This document shows, in pieces, positions 7,585 through 17,462 of a stretch of 64,000 nucleotides of DNA (position 1 is its first letter; each line of letters starts with the position of its first letter). A program made the translations under genes and the position numbers. The stretch lies in contig CANMOY010000002.1 of assembly GCA_947499595.1 (NCBI GenBank), positions 1-64,000 of the forward strand, read 5' to 3'. This stretch comes from an uncultured Mesonia sp. GTDB lineage: Bacteria; Bacteroidota; Bacteroidia; Flavobacteriales; Flavobacteriaceae. The notes beneath the pieces are model-generated. The model saw nothing but the letters and a program-made list of their open reading frames with translations, was not told the origin of the DNA and did not search any database.

Positions 7585-9331
7585 ATAGGGTTACTTTTAG
7601 GTTTAACTCTTTTAGTTGTTCTTCATCTAAGGGCGCCGGGGCATCTATCATTACATCTCGACCGGCATTGTTTTTAGGAAAAGCAATAAAGTCTCTTATA
7701 CTTTCTTGCCCACCTAGAATTGCCACCAATCTATCTAAGCCAAAAGCTAAACCACCGTGCGGTGGGGCTCCATATTGAAAAGCCTCCATTAAGAATCCAA
7801 ATTGTGCCTGAGCTTCTTCAGGGGTAAAGCCTAAATAGTCAAACATTTTAGATTGTGTTTCTTTATCGAAAATTCGTATTGAACCTCCTCCTATTTCATT
7901 CCCGTTGAGCACCAGATCATAGGCATTGGCTTTTACGGCTCCTGGGTCTGTTGCTAATAAAGCTAATTGGCCCGGTTTTGGGGCTGTGAAAGGATGGTGC
8001 ATGGCGTGGTAACGTTTGGTTTCTTCATCCCATTCAAGCAAAGGAAAATCGATTACCCATAGCGGTGCAAATTCATCGGGTTTTCTAAGACCTAAGCGTT
8101 CGGCCATTTCCATACGTAAGGCACTGAGTTGCGCACGTACTTTTGCTGTTTCTCCAGACAATATACATATTAGATCGCCTGGTTTAGCCTGCGTTTTCTT
8201 GGCCCAAGCTTCTAAATCCGATGCATCGTAAAACTTATCTACAGAAGACTTAAAACTACCATCTTTATTATATTTTACGTAAACCATTCCTTGTGCTCCT
8301 AATTGTGGCCTTTGCACCCATTTAATCAATTTGTCAATTTCTTTGCGACTATAATCGGCGGCACCTGGTACAGCAATACCCACTACTAATTCGGCATCAT
8401 TAAATACTTTAAACGCTTTATGTTTAGCTACGTCATTCAATTCGCCAAACTGCATTCCAAACCGAATATCTGGCTTATCATTACCATATAAGCGCATGGC
8501 TTCATCATAGGTGATTCTAGGAAATTTCTCAACGTCTACCCCGTTGATTTCTTTTAACAGGTGCTTAGTAAGCGATTCGAATATATTAAGAACATCCTCC
8601 TGCTCTACAAAAGCCATTTCACAATCAATTTGTGTAAATTCTGGCTGCCGATCTGCGCGCAAGTCTTCGTCCCTAAAACATTTTACGATTTGAAAATATT
8701 TGTCTAAGCCACCCACCATTAGCAGTTGCTTAAAAGTTTGCGGACTTTGTGGTAGTGCGTAAAATTCACCTTCATTCATACGACTGGGCACTACAAAATC
8801 TCTGGCGCCTTCTGGTGTTGACTTAATTAAATAAGGTGTTTCTACCTCGATAAAACCTTGGTTTGCCAGAAAGTTTCTAACTGCCATACTTACTTGGTGA
8901 CGAAAAACTAGCTTATTTTTAACAGGATTTCGTCTAATATCAAGGTATCGAAATTTCATGCGTAAGTCTTCCCCGCCATCGGTTTCATCTTCAATGGTAA
9001 AAGGTGGTGTTTTTGCGGCATTTAACACCTCTAACTCCTGCACGAGAATCTCTATTTCTCCGGTTGGCAGGTTTGGGTTTTTAGATTCTCGCTCAATTAC
9101 TTGACCTTTAATTTGAACTACAAATTCACGCCCTAAGGTTTTAGCCAAATCCATTACAGATTCTGGAGTGCGTTCTTCGTCAAAGATTAGCTGGGTAATT
9201 CCGTAGCGATCTCGCAAATCAACCCATATCATAAATCCTTTATCTCTTACTTTTTGCACCCAACCAGATAGTGTAACCTGTTGACCTTTATCTTGAATCC
9301 GTAAAGACTCGTTTGTATGTGTTCTGTACAT
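7583..9331 (-). CDS. aspS: Aspartate--tRNA ligase
   Basis: 582-residue class IIb aminoacyl-tRNA synthetase that charges tRNA-Asp in the cytoplasm. It has an N-terminal OB-fold anticodon-binding domain (1-110), the catalytic core with motif 2 ([16 protein letters not shown]), a bacterial GAD-type insertion (about 285-415) and motif 3 ([13 protein letters not shown]). The length is normal for bacterial AspRS. Whether it also charges tRNA-Asn cannot be decided here. The gene is monocistronic, with its own -7 box and terminator. Confidence 0.97.
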   Translation of the reverse strand: MYRTHTNESLRIQDKGQQVTLSGWVQKVRDKGFMIWVDLRDRYGITQLIFDEERTPESVMDLAKTLGREFVVQIKGQVIERESKNPNLPTGEIEILVQELEVLNAAKTPPFTIEDETDGGEDLRMKFRYLDIRRNPVKNKLVFRHQVSMAVRNFLANQGFIEVETPYLIKSTPEGARDFVVPSRMNEGEFYALPQSPQTFKQLLMVGGLDKYFQIVKCFRDEDLRADRQPEFTQIDCEMAFVEQEDVLNIFESLTKHLLKEINGVDVEKFPRITYDEAMRLYGNDKPDIRFGMQFGELNDVAKHKAFKVFNDAELVVGIAVPGAADYSRKEIDKLIKWVQRPQLGAQGMVYVKYNKDGSFKSSVDKFYDASDLEAWAKKTQAKPGDLICILSGETAKVRAQLSALRMEMAERLGLRKPDEFAPLWVIDFPLLEWDEETKRYHAMHHPFTAPKPGQLALLATDPGAVKANAYDLVLNGNEIGGGSIRIFDKETQSKMFDYLGFTPEEAQAQFGFLMEAFQYGAPPHGGLAFGLDRLVAILGGQESIRDFIAFPKNNAGRDVMIDAPAPLDEEQLKELNLKVTL

Positions 9332-9350
9332 TTTTTGCCGAAATTTTTGA

Positions 9351-9358
9351 CAAAAATA
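9351..9358 (-). promoter_or_regulatory. Likely -7 box of aspS
   Basis: TATTTTTG on the minus strand matches TAnnTTTG and lies 19 bp upstream of the aspS start. No convincing -33 TTG is present at the usual 19-bp spacing, so the call is moderate. Confidence 0.45.
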
Positions 9359-9542
9359 AGAAGTAACTTAATCTCATGCTACCAATTTAGAAAATAAAAA
9401 TGTATGTAGATTAAAATAACATAAAAGTTCAACCTTATGAATTACAGCATTTTAAACACCCAATGTTAAGTTTATGTTACCAAATGGTTTATTTATTGTA
9501 AATTATGATTATCTTAGATAATAAGTTATAAAAGAAATACAG

Positions 9543-9899
9543 ATGAAAAATTTAATTTTAGGTACGTTTCTCTTGGCAGGAACAACACTTTTTGCGCAAA
9601 AAATATCTCCAGATTTCGAACAAGAGGATACCGTGATAAAAGGTACATTTTATTATGAAGATGGAGCAGTAAAACAAGAAGGGACTTATAAAAATGGAAA
9701 ACTACATGGGCAATGGGTTATGTATGCGCCAGATGGATCTAAAATGGCGATCGCCCATTATGAAAAAGGCAAGAAAGTTGGGCAATGGTTTTACTATCAA
9801 GACCAGAGTTTAACACAAATAAATTATACCGACAATAGGATTGCAGAAGTGAGCCAGTGGAAAGATAGAAAAATCGTCTACATTCCATCTAAAGAATAA
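9543..9899 (+). CDS. Secreted MORN-repeat-like protein
   Basis: 118-residue protein with a Sec signal peptide (MKNLILGTFLLAGTTLFAQ, cleavage near residue 18). Two or three MORN-like repeats follow (GTYKNGKLHGQW, AHYEKGKKVGQWFYY). Such proteins are widespread in Bacteroidota and are often labelled YwqK-type antitoxins, although that label says little about function. The periplasmic MORN repeats probably mediate protein or envelope contacts. It stands alone, with a terminator right behind it. Confidence 0.75.
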   Translation: MKNLILGTFLLAGTTLFAQKISPDFEQEDTVIKGTFYYEDGAVKQEGTYKNGKLHGQWVMYAPDGSKMAIAHYEKGKKVGQWFYYQDQSLTQINYTDNRIAEVSQWKDRKIVYIPSKE

Positions 9900-9907
9900 A
9901 TAATTTA

Positions 9908-9935
9908 AGGCTGCCAATATTGGTAGCTTTTTTTT
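9908..9935 (+). terminator. Intrinsic terminator
   Basis: The stem GCTGCCAAT/ATTGGTAGC is followed by a run of nine T, 10 bp after the stop of the MORN-like gene. Confidence 0.8.
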
Positions 9936-10052
9936 AGGCACGGTCTTTTCTAATTTAAAACAAAAGGTATAGGCCAATGCATCCTTACGCACTATGAAAA
10001 CGGTATAGACGTGTATTGTGAAGAAAATTAATGATTGGAAGCTGGCTTTTTG

Positions 10053-10060
10053 TATTTTTG
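10053..10060 (+). promoter_or_regulatory. Likely -7 box of hflX
   Basis: TATTTTTG matches TAnnTTTG and ends 18 bp before the hflX ATG. The -33 region is weak (no TTG at 19 bp). Confidence 0.4.
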
Positions 10061-10078
10061 AATTAAGAAAATAGATTT

Positions 10079-11302
10079 ATGTTAGAAAAAGAAAATATTG
10101 AATATGAAAAATCTGTGCTTATTGGGATTATTACGCAGCATCAAGACGAAGAAAAATCCCGAGAGTATCTTGATGAATTAGAGTTTTTGACTTACACGGC
10201 TGGCGGAGAAGTATTAAAACGCTTTACCCAAAAATTAGATGTTCCTAATCCAAAAACGTTTATTGGGACCGGCAAGATGGAAGAAGTAAAACAATTTGTA
10301 GATGCCAATGATATAGGAACAGCTATTTTTGATGATGAATTGAGCCCAGCTCAACAGAAAAACATTGAGAAAATTTTAAAATGTAAGGTGGTCGATCGTA
10401 CTTATCTTATTCTTGATATTTTTGCCCAACGTGCGAAAACCAGTTATGCCCGTACGCAGGTAGAATTGGCACAATATGAATATTTGTTGCCTCGACTAGC
10501 GGGATTGTGGACACACTTAGAAAGACAGCGAGGAGGTATTGGAATGCGCGGACCCGGTGAAACCGAAATAGAGACCGATAGACGTATAGTGCGCGATAAA
10601 ATATCGCAATTAAAAGACAAGCTTAAGACCATAGACAAACAGATGTCTGTGCAACGTGGCAATCGTGGACAGCTGGTTCGTGCTGCTTTAGTTGGGTATA
10701 CCAATGTAGGCAAATCAACATTAATGAATGTAATTAGCAAAAGTGATGTTTTCGCAGAGAACAAATTGTTTGCAACTTTAGATACTACGGTACGTAAAGT
10801 AGTAATACGCAATCTTCCTTTCTTATTAACCGATACTGTTGGATTTATAAGAAAACTACCCACCCAATTGGTTGAATCTTTTAAGTCTACTCTAGACGAA
10901 GTGCGTGAGGCAGATTTGTTATTGCATGTTGTCGATATATCGCATCCTAACTTTGAGGATCATATTGAATCGGTAAATCAAATTTTAAGTGAGATTGAAG
11001 GCAAAGACAAACCTACTATTATGGTCTTTAATAAGATTGATGCCTATGAACCAGAAACCATTGATGAAGATGATTTAATAACCGAAAAAACTAAGGCTCA
11101 TTATTCTCTTGCAGAATGGAAACGAACATGGATGAATAAAGTGGGTGATGATGTACTCTTTATTTCAGCTATAAATAAAGAAAATATAGAGGAGTTTAGA
11201 AAAAAGGTCTACGAGGCTGTTCGTGAAATTCATATCACTCGATTCCCATATAACAATTTCTTGTATCCTGAATATGATGCGTATACCGGAGAAGAGCAAT
11301 AA
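10079..11302 (+). CDS. hflX: GTPase HflX
   Basis: 407-residue ribosome-associated GTPase of the Obg-HflX superfamily, which in other bacteria splits stalled or stress-inactivated ribosomes. The N-terminal HflX domain carries the GTGKMEE segment (63-69) and the glycine-rich GGIGMRGPGETEIE linker (152-165). The G domain follows with G1 GYTNVGKST (206-214), G3 DTVGF (252-256) and G4 NKID (about 321). The C-terminal portion is short. Monocistronic, with its own -7 box and a strong bidirectional terminator. Confidence 0.96.
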   Translation: MLEKENIEYEKSVLIGIITQHQDEEKSREYLDELEFLTYTAGGEVLKRFTQKLDVPNPKTFIGTGKMEEVKQFVDANDIGTAIFDDELSPAQQKNIEKILKCKVVDRTYLILDIFAQRAKTSYARTQVELAQYEYLLPRLAGLWTHLERQRGGIGMRGPGETEIETDRRIVRDKISQLKDKLKTIDKQMSVQRGNRGQLVRAALVGYTNVGKSTLMNVISKSDVFAENKLFATLDTTVRKVVIRNLPFLLTDTVGFIRKLPTQLVESFKSTLDEVREADLLLHVVDISHPNFEDHIESVNQILSEIEGKDKPTIMVFNKIDAYEPETIDEDDLITEKTKAHYSLAEWKRTWMNKVGDDVLFISAINKENIEEFRKKVYEAVREIHITRFPYNNFLYPEYDAYTGEEQ

Positions 11303-11332
11303 AAAAAGCGGCCAAATGGCCGCTTTTTTTTA
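11301..11332. terminator. Bidirectional terminator between hflX and the DUF5689 gene
   Basis: The stem AGCGGCC-AAAT-GGCCGCT is flanked by A7 and T8 runs, so it can act for hflX (+) and for the convergent lipoprotein gene (-). Confidence 0.88.
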
Positions 11333-11352
11333 CCTACTTGTAGCAATTTTAA

Positions 11353-12759
11353 TTATTCAAAATCTACCGTAATGTTGTTTAGCTCGTATGTCCCATCTTG
11401 AGCTTGTTGAGTGCTTCCAATATATTTGAAGGCAATATAGGCTTTCCCTTCTATACAAGAAAGATCAACAACTCCAGAACTCACTACATTTTTGTAAAAT
11501 TCACCATCATCAACAACTGTGGCCGCAGACAATTCGCCCCAATCGGCGTCATTAATAGTATTTACGTCGCCATCCCAGTTAGTAGACAACACCACTCTTA
11601 GGTTACTATCGTCTGAAAAACTATTTGAAGTATCAAACATAAGCGTTTCGTTGTCTTGTGTATCGAAGTCTATTTGTGGTGTAATTAACCATGCAATATT
11701 GCTTTGGTCACCTGAGTTAAATGCTTGCATTCTAACAGCTTTACCCATTGAAGGTACATTTTCGCTATCGGTAAAAACCTCCCAAGAACGCGAACCTGCT
11801 TCTGCATAGTTTACCCATCCACTTATATTTGCAGGACCGTTTGCCTGAGCTTCAAAATCTTCATTTAAAATATTTTGACTTCCTTGAGTAGCTGCGATAC
11901 CACAATCATAAGTAAGCGGATCGCAACGTTCTGCATTCATATTATAATCGGCCGGTGAATTTATAGCGATAATATATTTTTCATCGCGATAATCCCTAGA
12001 TAACACTCCGTTTAAGGTACCACTGCCCTTAGGTAATTTTAAGCCTTTAAAATCGGCAAAAGTACTTGTACTTAAAGTGGTTGTAGCATCAGCTGTACAA
12101 CTCTCTAGAATACGCTCGCCATCAAAACTATCTTCAGATTCAGAAGCAAAACTTAAATTTGCATCTATTTGTGCTTTGGTAAACTGCACATTATCCAATT
12201 GGATGAATAAGTTCTCATAAGCATCAGAAAACTGATTTATACTGATAGGTAACGGAACTATTTCGGCTATTTCTGTACTTCTTATGATTTGCTTTTCAAA
12301 CTGAGCAGGTGCTTCATCAATAAAATTACCATCGGGCACTCCTAAGGTTACCACACCGTTAGAAACCCCTATAGTAAATCCGTCAAGGCCAACATAAATC
12401 TTTTGTCCTACTTGATAACGGGTAAATAAAGAGTTTACAAATAAAGCAACTTTAATACCCGCTGTTGGGTTTTCTGGTTTGTTCTGTAAAATAATCTCTC
12501 TAAAAAAGTTACCTGCTTCGTCTGAAGAAATCACGTAACCTTCTAAATATTGGTTGGTTTCTGAAAAAGTAAATTGCTCGCTATCGTTTTGAGCAAACTC
12601 ACCTAGAACAGACTCAATAGAAACGATTGTACCAGGAATCTCAATATCTTTAACATCTGTATTAGGCACATCGTAATCATCATCTTGCACACAAGAAGTG
12701 GCAAATCCTGCTAAAATTAGCGAAAGGAATAAGAATTTTGTGAATGGTATGGTTTTCAT
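11353..12759 (-). CDS. DUF5689 / choice-of-anchor J lipoprotein
   Basis: 468-residue lipoprotein with signal peptide and Cys23 in FATSCVQDDDYD. The acidic run right after the Cys resembles the surface-export signal of flavobacterial lipoproteins, so cell-surface display is likely. Residues about 40-270 fit DUF5689 (IPGTIVSIESVLGEF, EGYVISSDEAGNFF). Residues about 295-468 resemble a choice-of-anchor J/jelly-roll domain (ISGWVNYAEAGSRSWEVF, AWLITPQIDFD). It lies 20 bp after the TonB-dependent receptor gene and probably acts as its substrate-binding surface partner, analogous to SusD but unrelated in sequence. Confidence 0.75.
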   Translation of the reverse strand: MKTIPFTKFLFLSLILAGFATSCVQDDDYDVPNTDVKDIEIPGTIVSIESVLGEFAQNDSEQFTFSETNQYLEGYVISSDEAGNFFREIILQNKPENPTAGIKVALFVNSLFTRYQVGQKIYVGLDGFTIGVSNGVVTLGVPDGNFIDEAPAQFEKQIIRSTEIAEIVPLPISINQFSDAYENLFIQLDNVQFTKAQIDANLSFASESEDSFDGERILESCTADATTTLSTSTFADFKGLKLPKGSGTLNGVLSRDYRDEKYIIAINSPADYNMNAERCDPLTYDCGIAATQGSQNILNEDFEAQANGPANISGWVNYAEAGSRSWEVFTDSENVPSMGKAVRMQAFNSGDQSNIAWLITPQIDFDTQDNETLMFDTSNSFSDDSNLRVVLSTNWDGDVNTINDADWGELSAATVVDDGEFYKNVVSSGVVDLSCIEGKAYIAFKYIGSTQQAQDGTYELNNITVDFE

Positions 12760-12779
12760 AATCGTGTTGTATTTTCTAA

Positions 12780-15656
12780 TTAAAATCTTAAGTATAAATT
12801 TAAATAATAGGTTGTTCCGTAACCAAAGAAGTAGCGGTTACCAAAAATTGGTCCGTTTTCACGGCCTTTATCTTCGGCTAAATTGGTAAAGTTAGAATTT
12901 CTAGATTGCTCAAAACCACCCGTTTTATATTCTGTATCAAAAACGTTATTTATGGTCGCAAAGAAACCAACAAAATATTGATTTATTTTCCAAGATTTAC
13001 CACCAACGATGTTTACTAAAGTGTAATCGCCAAAGTTTTCTTGGGCTAGCAATTGTTTTGCTTTGGCAGGATCATAGTCATTTCTAGGTAAGCCGTCATA
13101 ATCTAAATCGAAGTTAGCCGATCTGTTCAATGAAGAGATGTCAATGTAAGCATCGTCAAAGTAATTTGCCGTTACACCAATCCACCAGTAGTCTGGATCT
13201 CTATATTCAAAACCTACTTGAAAAGCTTTTTCTGGTCCTCCAGCAACGTGATAGTCTTTTAAATTTGTCTTGCCATCACCAAAGCGAACTTCACCTTTTT
13301 CGTTTACATTTGGCATAGCAGGATTAAAGTCATCACTGGTTAAATATAGATCTGGATTATTAGTATAGACATATTGACCGTATGATCCCGCAGCCTTAAG
13401 CTTAATGGTAGGGGTAACTTGGGCTTCTATACCAAACTCTGCTCCCATATTTCTTCTATCAATACCGGTAACCACTTCTTGCACAAAAGCGTCTCCTTCA
13501 TCTATACCAAAACCAGAAAGATCTTGCGTAAAGTAGAAACCAATATCTGTACCGTCTTGAAAACCAGTATAAAAACCAGTTAATCTTGCTTTCACTTTTG
13601 GAGTTCTATAAATATAACTCAAGTCTGCTGAAGTAATTTTCTCTGATTCTAGCCCGGTTACAACATTATTATTTTGTCTAGCATTACTAAAAGAGTTTCT
13701 TATACTAGGAGCTGTGGTGTAATATCCTGTATTAGCGCTAACTAAATGACGACCTGAAACTTTATAAGTAGCTCCGGCTTTTGCGCCAAAATTAGTGAAA
13801 TCTAATTTCTCACTTTTACCAAAACTATTATCTAAAAAGTAACCGTTTTTATACTTACCATCCCGTTGGTAAGTTGTATTTGAAACGTTTCCGGCGATAT
13901 AGCCATCTACCCTTTTGTACTTGAACTGGGCTTGTGCAAATGCAGTAGCAACATTAGCTCTAATATCATAATTGTATTTATAGCGGTCTCCTTCTCTAGC
14001 AATTCTATTAGGATTGTTGACATCACTTTGCGCCAAATCATTGATTCCTGAAGTTTCGATATTTTGAGGCTCTTCGGCAAAGAAGTCAACATCTAAATAG
14101 CCAGTACCTCCCAATAAATCTTTAACTTCGGCATAGTTCTCACTGAGTAAACCTCTGTAATTTAAAGAGGCGTTTAAAGTAATATTCTGGTTCACGTCTG
14201 AGGTAAAAATGGTATTTGCCGTAAACTGGGTATCATCTTGTCTGTCGTTTTGGATAATATAAATAGAATTTCCACCCTTTGCCCTAGCTATAGCATTGGC
14301 CTCATATAAGCGGTTCCAATTAAGCTGTCCGTCATTTACAAAGGCCTCTCTAGCTAAGTATGCAGCTTGATAATCTTTTGCTTCTGGGTTAGGAAAACGC
14401 AAATGATAACTGGGTAGATTTTGGTAATATTCTGGTGTAGGGTTATTGCTTCCGCCAACATAGCTTATTTGCCCATCGCTACTTTCGACGATACGCGTAC
14501 CTCCGTTATCAATTCTCGAGTTGGCAATTTTACCGGTTTGAAAAGCCACGTTGGTATTTAATCTAGATTTATCTGAAATGTCCCAAAAGTGATTTAACAT
14601 AACAACGGGCTCTTCTATTTCTTTAACTCTAGAATTTCTAATTTCTCCATCTTGATTTCCCCATAAAGGATTGTATTCAATACCTTTTAGGTCTTTAACC
14701 TCTTGCGTAATAGCCGTTGCTTTTCCTCGTCTATTAGGCGTAAAAAAAGCAGTTAAATTTAGGCTATGATTGGGATTAATTTGTTTTTCAACTGCAGCAA
14801 AAAATGAATTAGCGTCATAAAGTGTACCGTCTTTAAAGCCTTCCTCACCAAATCGGCGTGAAGCTAAAAAAGTATAAGACCAACCATTATTTAAAAGACC
14901 AGAGCTGTAGCTTGCCATCACTCTGCCTTGGTAGGAACGGTTTGAAGCAGCATAAGAAACACGTCCTCCTTTTCTGTATTGTGAAGCGCGCATAATCATA
15001 TTGGTTGTACCAGCAACACCACCAAAAGTATATTCATTAGCCTCTAGGCCCATGGTGAAAATTTGGTTTCGCTGTACATCATTCAATCCGCCCCAGCTAG
15101 ACCATTGCGGTCTACCGTCAAATTGCTTGTTCATTTCGATACCATTTATTAGTACTTTACCATTTTCATTATCAAAACCTCTAGGTCTAAAAAAGGTTGC
15201 ACTAAAATCAAAAGCAGCAGCATTAAGATAAGTATCTCGAGAAGCTTGTAAAAGTCCCGATAAGTTTGAAGCTGAACTTTCGTCTTCATCTAACTCACTT
15301 GCGCTAAGTGAAATTACACCTATTTGCAAATTTTCCTCATTTACATCTACCTTTAAACTTATGGTTTCAAGATCTAAGGTAGCGTTTTCATTAATGATTA
15401 CGGGAAAACGTTTACTGATGTAGCCCTCTTTTACAAAAGAGATAACCTGCTCGCCCAAGGGCAAATCAAAACGGTCAAAAATAAATTCTCCCTTTGCATT
15501 GGTTTTTAAACTAAGTGTGGTTTCTTCAACACTTACTTCTACATCGGGTAATTCTTCATTGGTAATTGCGTCAACAACTTTCCCCTTAACTATGGTTTGC
15601 GCCCATAGACTAGAAGAAATAATCATTAAAGCAAAAAGAAATAATCCTTTTTTCAT
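12780..15656 (-). CDS. TonB-dependent outer-membrane receptor
   Basis: 958-residue receptor: signal peptide (cleavage after SLWAQ), a carboxypeptidase-regulatory-like domain (about 22-105; GKVVDAITNEELPDVEV), a plug domain (about 130-240) and a 22-stranded-type beta-barrel ending in an aromatic residue (YLNLYLRF). It imports a substrate too large for porins using TonB-ExbBD energy. The paired surface lipoprotein lies downstream, and a divergent nuclease-like lipoprotein begins 128 bp upstream, which hints at nucleic acid or organic phosphate uptake. The substrate cannot be read from the sequence. Confidence 0.88.
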   Translation of the reverse strand: MKKGLFLFALMIISSSLWAQTIVKGKVVDAITNEELPDVEVSVEETTLSLKTNAKGEFIFDRFDLPLGEQVISFVKEGYISKRFPVIINENATLDLETISLKVDVNEENLQIGVISLSASELDEDESSASNLSGLLQASRDTYLNAAAFDFSATFFRPRGFDNENGKVLINGIEMNKQFDGRPQWSSWGGLNDVQRNQIFTMGLEANEYTFGGVAGTTNMIMRASQYRKGGRVSYAASNRSYQGRVMASYSSGLLNNGWSYTFLASRRFGEEGFKDGTLYDANSFFAAVEKQINPNHSLNLTAFFTPNRRGKATAITQEVKDLKGIEYNPLWGNQDGEIRNSRVKEIEEPVVMLNHFWDISDKSRLNTNVAFQTGKIANSRIDNGGTRIVESSDGQISYVGGSNNPTPEYYQNLPSYHLRFPNPEAKDYQAAYLAREAFVNDGQLNWNRLYEANAIARAKGGNSIYIIQNDRQDDTQFTANTIFTSDVNQNITLNASLNYRGLLSENYAEVKDLLGGTGYLDVDFFAEEPQNIETSGINDLAQSDVNNPNRIAREGDRYKYNYDIRANVATAFAQAQFKYKRVDGYIAGNVSNTTYQRDGKYKNGYFLDNSFGKSEKLDFTNFGAKAGATYKVSGRHLVSANTGYYTTAPSIRNSFSNARQNNNVVTGLESEKITSADLSYIYRTPKVKARLTGFYTGFQDGTDIGFYFTQDLSGFGIDEGDAFVQEVVTGIDRRNMGAEFGIEAQVTPTIKLKAAGSYGQYVYTNNPDLYLTSDDFNPAMPNVNEKGEVRFGDGKTNLKDYHVAGGPEKAFQVGFEYRDPDYWWIGVTANYFDDAYIDISSLNRSANFDLDYDGLPRNDYDPAKAKQLLAQENFGDYTLVNIVGGKSWKINQYFVGFFATINNVFDTEYKTGGFEQSRNSNFTNLAEDKGRENGPIFGNRYFFGYGTTYYLNLYLRF

Positions 15657-15784
15657 TTTCTTAATGTAGTTTTCTTAATTATTAAACTATTTGTGCCTAA
15701 TTTAGCAAATGCAAATTTACATTAAATACTTGCATAACCTACGTAACACGTAAAATTTAAATATTTGTTAAAATACGAAAAATT

Positions 15785-16870
15785 ATGAAAAAGCAGTTTC
15801 TTTTATTGGTTTTAGGTCTCTTTCTTATCAGTTGCGGGCCCACTGCAACCACCACAAACACTAGCAATACCAAGAAAAGCTATCAAGTAAATACCATTGC
15901 ATTTTATAATCTAGAAAACCTTTTTGATGCAGAAGACGACCCTAGTAAAAATGATGAATACTCTCCTATTATGGAGATGGATGAAGGGCTTCGCCAATCT
16001 GTTTATGAAAAAAAATTAAAAAATATGGCTTCTGTTATCAAGCAAATTGGTAGCGATGTAGCTCAGAACGCACCAGCCGTAGTTGGAGTTTGTGAGATCG
16101 AAAACAAAAAGGTGCTAATAGACTTACTTAATGAGCCCGATTTATTACCTTACAATTACCAAATTGTACATTATGAGTCGCCAGATCGTCGTGGGATTGA
16201 CGTGGGATTGATTTATCAGAAAGACCTTTTTCAAGTTTCTAATAGCGTTTCACACGAACTAAAAGTTTTTAGAAGTGACAACCCCGATAAAAAAGTGTAT
16301 ACCAGAGACCAGCTTGTAGTGAGTGGTTTTTTGAATGGAGACAAAATGCATTTTATTGTAAATCATTGGCCATCACGAAGCGGTGGCGAAGCACGAAGCA
16401 GTTATTTAAGAGAGGCTGCAGCCGATTTAAACAGAAAAATAGCCGATTCTTTACTAGCCATAGACCCATATGCAAAAATTATTACTATGGGTGATTTTAA
16501 CGACGGGCCTTACAATAAAAGTATAAAAGAGAATTTTGGCGCTAAACCGGAAAAAGAATCTACTAAGCTAAAAGAGTTCTACAATCCATTTGAGAATATG
16601 CAAAAATCTGGAATAGGAACAATTGCTTATCGAGATAGCTGGGATCTATTCGACCAAATGTTACTAAGTCACGGATTTTTAGATAAAGATTATAGCACTT
16701 ATAAATATTACAAAGCGGGGGTTTTTAATCCTCCTTTTCTAGCTACCCCGCGCGGTAAATATAAAGGATACCCCTTTAGAAGTTTTTCAAACGGAGGTTT
16801 CTCTGGTGGTTATAGCGATCACTTTCCTGTATTCGTTTACCTAATCAAAGAAATAGATACTTCTCTTTAA
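15785..16870 (+). CDS. Endonuclease/exonuclease/phosphatase-family lipoprotein
   Basis: 361-residue EEP-superfamily enzyme with a lipoprotein signal (LISCGPTATT, Cys17). Motifs of the metal-dependent phosphodiesterase fold are present in order: FYNLENLFD (binding Asn), GVCEIENKK (metal Glu), VNHWPSRSGG (His), MGDFNDGPYN (Asp/Asn) and SDHFPVFV (catalytic His). It should hydrolyse phosphodiesters such as DNA or phospholipid head groups. No acidic surface-export signal follows the Cys, so a periplasmic location is likely. It is divergent from the TonB receptor gene, sharing a 128-bp intergenic region. Confidence 0.85.
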   Translation: MKKQFLLLVLGLFLISCGPTATTTNTSNTKKSYQVNTIAFYNLENLFDAEDDPSKNDEYSPIMEMDEGLRQSVYEKKLKNMASVIKQIGSDVAQNAPAVVGVCEIENKKVLIDLLNEPDLLPYNYQIVHYESPDRRGIDVGLIYQKDLFQVSNSVSHELKVFRSDNPDKKVYTRDQLVVSGFLNGDKMHFIVNHWPSRSGGEARSSYLREAAADLNRKIADSLLAIDPYAKIITMGDFNDGPYNKSIKENFGAKPEKESTKLKEFYNPFENMQKSGIGTIAYRDSWDLFDQMLLSHGFLDKDYSTYKYYKAGVFNPPFLATPRGKYKGYPFRSFSNGGFSGGYSDHFPVFVYLIKEIDTSL

Positions 16871-16884
16871 TTAGAAATTTAAGT

Positions 16885-16917
16885 AAAAAAAAAATCCGGT
16901 TAAACCGGATTTTTTTA
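16885..16917. terminator. Bidirectional terminator
   Basis: The stem ATCCGGT/ACCGGAT is flanked by a long A run and a T run, between the EEP gene (+) and the convergent membrane gene (-). Confidence 0.85.
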
Positions 16918-16919
16918 TT

Positions 16920-17360
16920 TTAAAACCATTGATTCCACGGAATCATCAGTAAAATAGCTATCAAAGCTAACGTATAAAATATCGCTAATGTTTTTAATTT
17001 CGGTGTAGATGACAACTTCTTTTTATGTTTTGAGTAACCCATGGTAATTAATACAACGGCAATAATCATAAGCGTAGGATGCTCTACATTATATAGACGC
17101 AATAAAGGATCTTTCATTATTGTGCCCACGTCTAAGTTATCTTGAAACCATAGTATTTTGGGTGATTTAAAAAACAAAACAATACCTAAGAGTAATTGAA
17201 TGTGCGAGGCAATAAGCGCAAATAAAGAAATTCTAAAATCATTGGGCGAATAGCTGCGTTTTGTAAAATAGCCAGCTAGCGCGTTTATCGTTGCCAAACC
17301 GACTACGAGTAATACCAAATAAGCCCAAAAAGAGTGAAAATGAAATAAACCTGTGTACAT
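16920..17360 (-). CDS. Four-helix membrane protein, cytochrome b-like
   Basis: 146-residue integral membrane protein with four predicted helices (about residues 10-30, 45-64, 93-110 and 122-140) and several membrane-adjacent His residues (FHFHSFW, ASHIQLL, NVEHPTLM). Similar Flavobacteriia proteins are often labelled cytochrome B. Haem binding by paired His is plausible but not proven. It is flanked by terminators on both sides, so it appears to be a single-gene unit. Confidence 0.55.
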   Translation of the reverse strand: MYTGLFHFHSFWAYLVLLVVGLATINALAGYFTKRSYSPNDFRISLFALIASHIQLLLGIVLFFKSPKILWFQDNLDVGTIMKDPLLRLYNVEHPTLMIIAVVLITMGYSKHKKKLSSTPKLKTLAIFYTLALIAILLMIPWNQWF

Positions 17361-17392
17361 TGTTTTTGTTGTAAATATACGGAATAATTTTA

Positions 17393-17434
17393 GGCAAAAA
17401 AGAATCGGTTCTTTTATTGCTAAAAGAACCGATT
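17393..17434 (-). terminator. Intrinsic terminator of the receptor/lipoprotein pair
   Basis: A perfect 14-bp stem (17403-17416 with 17421-17434) has a 4-nt loop and is followed on the minus strand by T6. It lies about 30 bp after the lipoprotein stop. Confidence 0.88.
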
Positions 17435-17462
17435 TAAAAAAATAGGCTAAATCAATTTAGGT

